64,000 nt of DNA from Streptomyces sp. NBC_01241 (GTDB lineage: Bacteria > Actinomycetota > Actinomycetes > Streptomycetales > Streptomycetaceae), in contig NZ_CP108494.1 in NCBI RefSeq assembly GCF_041435435.1, positions 4,498,501 through 4,562,500 on the forward strand, written 5' to 3'. A program made the position numbers and the translations under genes. Positions 60,455 through 64,000 of the stretch are shown here, one piece after another. The notes under the pieces are model-generated. The model ran no database searches, was not told the DNA's origin, and saw only the letters and a program-made list of their open reading frames with translations. How positions within the stretch are numbered: the stretch's first letter is position 1; the number at the start of each line of letters is the position of its first letter.

Positions 60455-62200
60455 CTACACGGGCGCCACCAGCAGCGGTCGCGCCCGCTCGCGGAGCTCG
60501 GCGACGCGCGGCTCGTGCCCGTACGGTTCGAGCCGGTGCAGCAGGTCCCGTACGTACTCCGTGGTCCGCGCCGAAGAGATGCGGCCCGCCACCTCCACCG
60601 CCCGGGTGCCCGCCGCGCAGGCCGCGTCCAGATTCCCGGACTCCAGCTCGGCCACCGCCGACACCACCAGCCGCAGCCCGTGCGAACGGACGAACTCCTC
60701 GGTGGGTCTGGACAGGGCCTGCTCGGTGAAGCGCCGCACCTGCCGGGGCGCCTTCAGATCGAGGTGGCACTCCGCGGCATCCGCGGCGAATCTGTCGTAC
60801 GAGTAGAAGCCCAGCCACGACGGGTCCGCGTCGCCGTCCCGGGAACGCTCCAGCCAGCCCTCGGCGGCCTTCAGCGCGGCCCCCGCGGCCGCTGCGTCGC
60901 TCGCCTTTGCATGGGCGCGCGCCTCCACCAGACGGAAGAAGCTCATGGTGCGGGCCGTGGCGAGCCCCCGGTTGCGCTCGACCGCGGCCTGCGCGAGGTC
61001 GACCCCCTCGTCGGCGAAACCGCGGTAGGTCGCCTGCAGCGACATCGAGGCGAGGACGTAGCCGCCGAGCGGTACGTCGGCCGCGGCCCGCGCGAGCCTC
61101 AGCGCCTGGATGTAGTAACGCTGTGCGGCTTCCTGCTGGCCGGTGTCGAAGGCCATCCACCCGGCGAGTCTGGTCAGCTCGGCTGCCGCGCCGAAGAGCG
61201 CCCGGCCCACCTCGTCGCTGTACGAGCCGAGCAGCAGTGGTGCGGCGTCGACCCGTAAGCACTCCGGGACCATGGAGGAACGCCAGTCCCCGCCGCCGTA
61301 CTTGGAGTCCCAGCGGCGGGCGTCCTGGGCGGCCTCGCGCAGTTTGGAGACATCGCTGTGGCCGACCCGCAGTGGGGAGATGTCGCTCGTGACCGGGCCG
61401 ACCGGTGCGGCGGGGGAGACGGCGGCGGGGGACGTGAAGGACGGCGTGGACGTGGATTCCGGGCCGGGCTGGGCGGGGATGGACGGTGTCTGCTTCGTCC
61501 CCATCGCTCCCAGGGTTCCCAGTGCCGCTTGAGCCGCCCGTGCGTTCAGCGCTGTCTGCGTGACGGGAGCACCCGCCATGCCGGGCACGGCTGTGGTGCC
61601 GGGAATGCCGGGTTCCGCCTCCGCGCTCTCTCCCGTCGCGGCCGGTGCCCTCTGCGCCCCTGCGCCGGTACGTGCGCCTCTTGCACCCGGGGTGCCGAGG
61701 ACGGCTGCCTCGGCGGCTGTCGAGTCGCGTTCCACCGACGGGTCGGCGGGGGATATCAGCCAGCGGGACGCGGGCGTCGCGTACGCGCTCACCGAGAACG
61801 AGCCCGCCAGCGACTGCCAGATCCCGCCGCTGCCGGCCCGCCGCCCGGCCAGATCCAGCCGGTACAGCTCGGTCGCCGAGCGGACCGCCTCGGCCACATC
61901 GCGCGGAAACGCCAGTCCGACCTCCGGTGCCGGATCGGCGTCCGCGAGCCCGATCTCGTGCAGCGGGACCGGCCGGCCGAGTTTGGCGCCGATCGCCGCC
62001 GCGATGAGATGGGGCGCGGCGCCCTGCGGCACCATGCCCTTGGAGACCCACCGGGCCACCGAGGTCTTGTCGTACCGAAGTGTCAGTCCGCGCTGCGCCC
62101 CGAGGTCATTGACCCGCCGGGCGAGCCCGGCGTTGCTGATTCCCGCGAGGGCGAGAACGGTTCCGAGCTTCTCGTTCGGTCCGCGTTGCTCCCTGGACAT
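60455..62200 (-). CDS. Sporulation-associated TPR-type regulator (NsdA-like)
   Basis: A 581-residue protein resembling Streptomyces NsdA-like or sporulation-associated regulators. The N-terminal ~100 residues have a divergent helix-turn-helix ([38 protein letters not shown]). A Pro/Ala/Thr-rich linker spans about 150-270, and the C-terminal half is alpha-helical with TPR-like units ([40 protein letters not shown]). From memory, an equivalent gene (SCO4114) occupies this position in S. coelicolor. ATG has GAGGGG upstream. A role in developmental control is inferred from family. Confidence 0.82.
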   Translation of the reverse strand: MSREQRGPNEKLGTVLALAGISNAGLARRVNDLGAQRGLTLRYDKTSVARWVSKGMVPQGAAPHLIAAAIGAKLGRPVPLHEIGLADADPAPEVGLAFPRDVAEAVRSATELYRLDLAGRRAGSGGIWQSLAGSFSVSAYATPASRWLISPADPSVERDSTAAEAAVLGTPGARGARTGAGAQRAPAATGESAEAEPGIPGTTAVPGMAGAPVTQTALNARAAQAALGTLGAMGTKQTPSIPAQPGPESTSTPSFTSPAAVSPAAPVGPVTSDISPLRVGHSDVSKLREAAQDARRWDSKYGGGDWRSSMVPECLRVDAAPLLLGSYSDEVGRALFGAAAELTRLAGWMAFDTGQQEAAQRYYIQALRLARAAADVPLGGYVLASMSLQATYRGFADEGVDLAQAAVERNRGLATARTMSFFRLVEARAHAKASDAAAAGAALKAAEGWLERSRDGDADPSWLGFYSYDRFAADAAECHLDLKAPRQVRRFTEQALSRPTEEFVRSHGLRLVVSAVAELESGNLDAACAAGTRAVEVAGRISSARTTEYVRDLLHRLEPYGHEPRVAELRERARPLLVAPV

Positions 62201-62357
62201 GCGTCACCCCTCGACACACAGACGGCCGCCGCGTCACCGTTGCGGCGCGCGGCATTCGTACCGTGTCCTCCCCAGGGACGAGCCCCGGCACTCCGCCGCA
62301 CACGCATATGGCCGAGCCCCGAGGAATATGCCTCCTGCCGAGAACCTCAGTAAACAC

Positions 62358-62386
62358 AGGGTAGTTCGCCGCATCCCTACCGTTAA
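62358..62386 (-). promoter_or_regulatory. Probable promoter of the TPR regulator
   Basis: On the reverse strand TTAACG (62381-62386) and TACCCT (62358-62363) are separated by 17 bases, giving a leader of about 150 bases. Confidence 0.5.
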
Positions 62387-63447
62387 GGGGCAGACGTCCG
62401 TATGGCGGGATTGTTGTCCGTGCGTTCGCGGTCGGCTGTGGGGCGTAGCTCCGGTCGCGGGCGCGGTGCCGCTCCGTCGTCGCGCGGAGCGGCCCGGACC
62501 CGGCCCGGACCCGGCCCGGACCTGGTCGGCGACCCGGCTTCGAACCCCGTGCGAGGGACCGCTCGGACGGGATGGCGGCGCCCGTCCGTCGGGCTCCGTA
62601 CGTGCTCCTGGTGTGTGGCCGTGCGCCCGGCCGTGCGCTCTCGTCCGGCCGTTTCGGAGGCGCTTCCATGGTTGCTGCGTGGGTCGGCCCACTGCGTTGG
62701 ACTCAGTGGGCTGGGGGACACTGCCGCCTCATTCCCCGCAGGCGGCGGACCGGTCCGGGAGGTGAACCGCGCCTCCCGGACTGAGCATCGGACGGTGCAT
62801 CGGACGGTGCGCCGGGCTGTGCGTCGAAGCCGGCATGCGACCCGCACACGGCCCGGACGCGACCGGCAGGCGATCGGCGCCCGGCCGGCATCGGGCCGTC
62901 CCGAGTCCACGAAGCGGGGAGTGGGCGGGGATTGAAGCAGGACGAAAGGGGACTTCTGGTGCGGTGAGGTCCTTGCCGTCGCGTTGCTCCGCACTCGGAG
63001 AATGGCCGAATATCATCGGTCGACCGAGGTTGGGGCGGCCGATTCGCGGACATCTCGTCGACCGTCCGGTGATCGTCCGTCATCGGTCAGTTCGCTGACG
63101 GCATCCGTCCGTGGGTGGTTCGGGCCGTGGCCGGATTTCGCCCGGTGGATCTCGCTCGTACGAGGTACGCAACACGCCCGACCCATAAGCGCGTTGGCGC
63201 CTGACCCGCCTCGCGCACGCCGGGCGCCGGTCATTCCCGCGGGAGACCCGGCGCAGGTTGCCGCCCGACGTGCGCCCGTAGGCGCCCGGCCCGGTTCGGT
63301 CTTTGCCAGGGGCGCATGCCCTTCCGACGTGCGCCGTCCGTAGCCCCTCCTGCGCGCGTTTGTCGTGGCAGCATGTTCGCAACGGCGCCGCAGGCCGGCG
63401 GAGTTCTCCCGATAATGTCCTGCTGCGCCGATTTGTCCACAGCCTGT
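62387..63447. other. Long gene-poor interval
   Basis: Just over 1 kb of GC-rich sequence with only Arg-rich open frames. It contains the short repeat GCATCGGACGGT (twice, near 62784-62807) and repeated CGGCCCGGACC-type runs near 62500. No precursor-peptide-like small gene was found, although the next gene belongs to a family used in peptide cyclisation. Confidence 0.4.
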
Positions 63448-63457
63448 GGAGGCGGCG

Positions 63458-64000
63458 ATGCGTTGGTTGGTGGGGTGGAGCAGTATCGCCGCGCGCTTCG
63501 GCACGGCCGGCGCCGTCGGCGACGCCGACGAGGGGCGCACGATGCACCCCGTCGGATCCCAACTCCTGTGGGGCGACCCGGATCCGCTCTGGGCCGTCGG
63601 CGACTGGCGCCCCGACGAGATCCGTACGAGCAAGGCCGAGACCGCCGAAGGCGCGCCCACCGCCCGGCTCGCCGTCCTCGGCTGCTGCAGTGCCACCGAC
63701 GAACAGCTGCGCGTCGGGCTCCTCGCCGCCCGCGGCGGAGCCCTGCGCCACCTCACCTCCTGGCCCGGCAGCTACACGGCCGTCGTCCAGGTCGGCCGCC
63801 GCATCACCGTCATCGGAGACCTCGCCGGAGCTCGCCCGGTCTTCTACACCCCCTGGGCCGGCGGCACGGCGTACGCCACCGCCGCACTCCCGCTCGCCGA
63901 CCTCATCGAAGCCCAGCTCGACATCGGTCATCTGGCCGCCCTGCTCGCCTGCCCCGAAACCCCGGAGGCGCTGCGCGACGGCACCCCGTACGAGGGAGTG
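63458..64000 (+). CDS. Asparagine synthase-related protein, 5' part (partial)
   Basis: 181 codons run to the window edge without a stop. ATG follows GGAGG by 5 bases. The sequence MRWLVGWSS... PVGSQLLWGDPDPLWAVGDW and SYTAVVQVGRRITVIGDLAG, ARPVFYTPWAGGTAYAT matches the N-terminal (glutaminase-like) half of AsnB homologues. The nucleophile Cys-2 of true asparagine synthetases is replaced (Met-Arg), so it cannot use glutamine. Such proteins include lasso-peptide macrolactam synthetases and other amide-forming enzymes; the C-terminal ATP-binding half needed to decide lies outside. Confidence 0.8.
   Translation, partial: MRWLVGWSSIAARFGTAGAVGDADEGRTMHPVGSQLLWGDPDPLWAVGDWRPDEIRTSKAETAEGAPTARLAVLGCCSATDEQLRVGLLAARGGALRHLTSWPGSYTAVVQVGRRITVIGDLAGARPVFYTPWAGGTAYATAALPLADLIEAQLDIGHLAALLACPETPEALRDGTPYEGV

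Noticed and set aside
62402-62935. Forward open frame in the gap before the AsnB-like gene
   Set aside because: Arg/Ser-rich translation typical of noncoding GC-rich DNA; no start signal.

Overview
The window reads as a high-GC actinomycete chromosome, almost certainly Streptomyces. Codons end mostly in G or C, GTG and TTG starts are common, and the gene order purL-purF-purM-DUF3073-vdh-(hypothetical)-bldC-hrpA matches, from memory, the S. coelicolor SCO4079-SCO4092 neighbourhood. The right flank (riboswitch-controlled M23 peptidase, aldo/keto reductase, PrsW protease, trmB, sporulation-type regulator, asparagine-synthase-like gene) also looks like conserved core.

Layout. 1-26.6 kb is core chromosome: purine synthesis (purL 3' end, purF, purM), a TetR regulator, a mycothiol-type DinB enzyme, valine dehydrogenase, the developmental regulator bldC with a structured leader, the helicase hrpA, a DsbA/CcdA thiol-redox operon, a Glu-Asp-Phe tRNA cluster plus a second tRNA-Asp, a zincin, a lipoprotein, a DEAD-box helicase with an RGG-type repeat tail, two overlapping secreted FG-GAP proteins (one carrying a trypsin fold that has lost its catalytic residues), and an APC transporter.

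26.65-45 kb is an accretion of integrative-element remnants at tRNA-Lys. A 46-bp copy of the tRNA 3' half recurs exactly at 38.24 kb, and a 19-bp piece recurs at 44.91 kb. All three copies are associated with the same 10-bp repeat or with integrase debris. The first interval holds a truncated integrase, yjbQ, IS5 debris, a large multidomain PP2C phosphatase regulator, and a cold-shock cassette (small conserved protein, CBS protein, DEAD-box helicase, CspA, a frameshifted second Csp, a MerR regulator). The second holds a broken YqaJ recombinase, an IS200/IS605 element with intact tnpA and tnpB, an IS1182-family element nested inside it, a secreted beta-helix protein and a phage tail/integrase fusion remnant.

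45-51.8 kb is accessory-like: a CYTH fragment, a YeeE/YedE two-gene transporter with a Cys-containing partner and a divergent Cys-rich small protein, a serine/threonine exporter fragment, a DUF347 membrane protein, a SHOCT protein, and an NfeD-like/flotillin pair. From the initiator tRNA at 52.0 kb onward the sequence returns to core genes, including a c-di-AMP (ydaO-type) riboswitch ahead of a cell-wall endopeptidase. The window ends inside an asparagine-synthase-related gene.

All assignments are made by eye from sequence and family knowledge. No database search was run.
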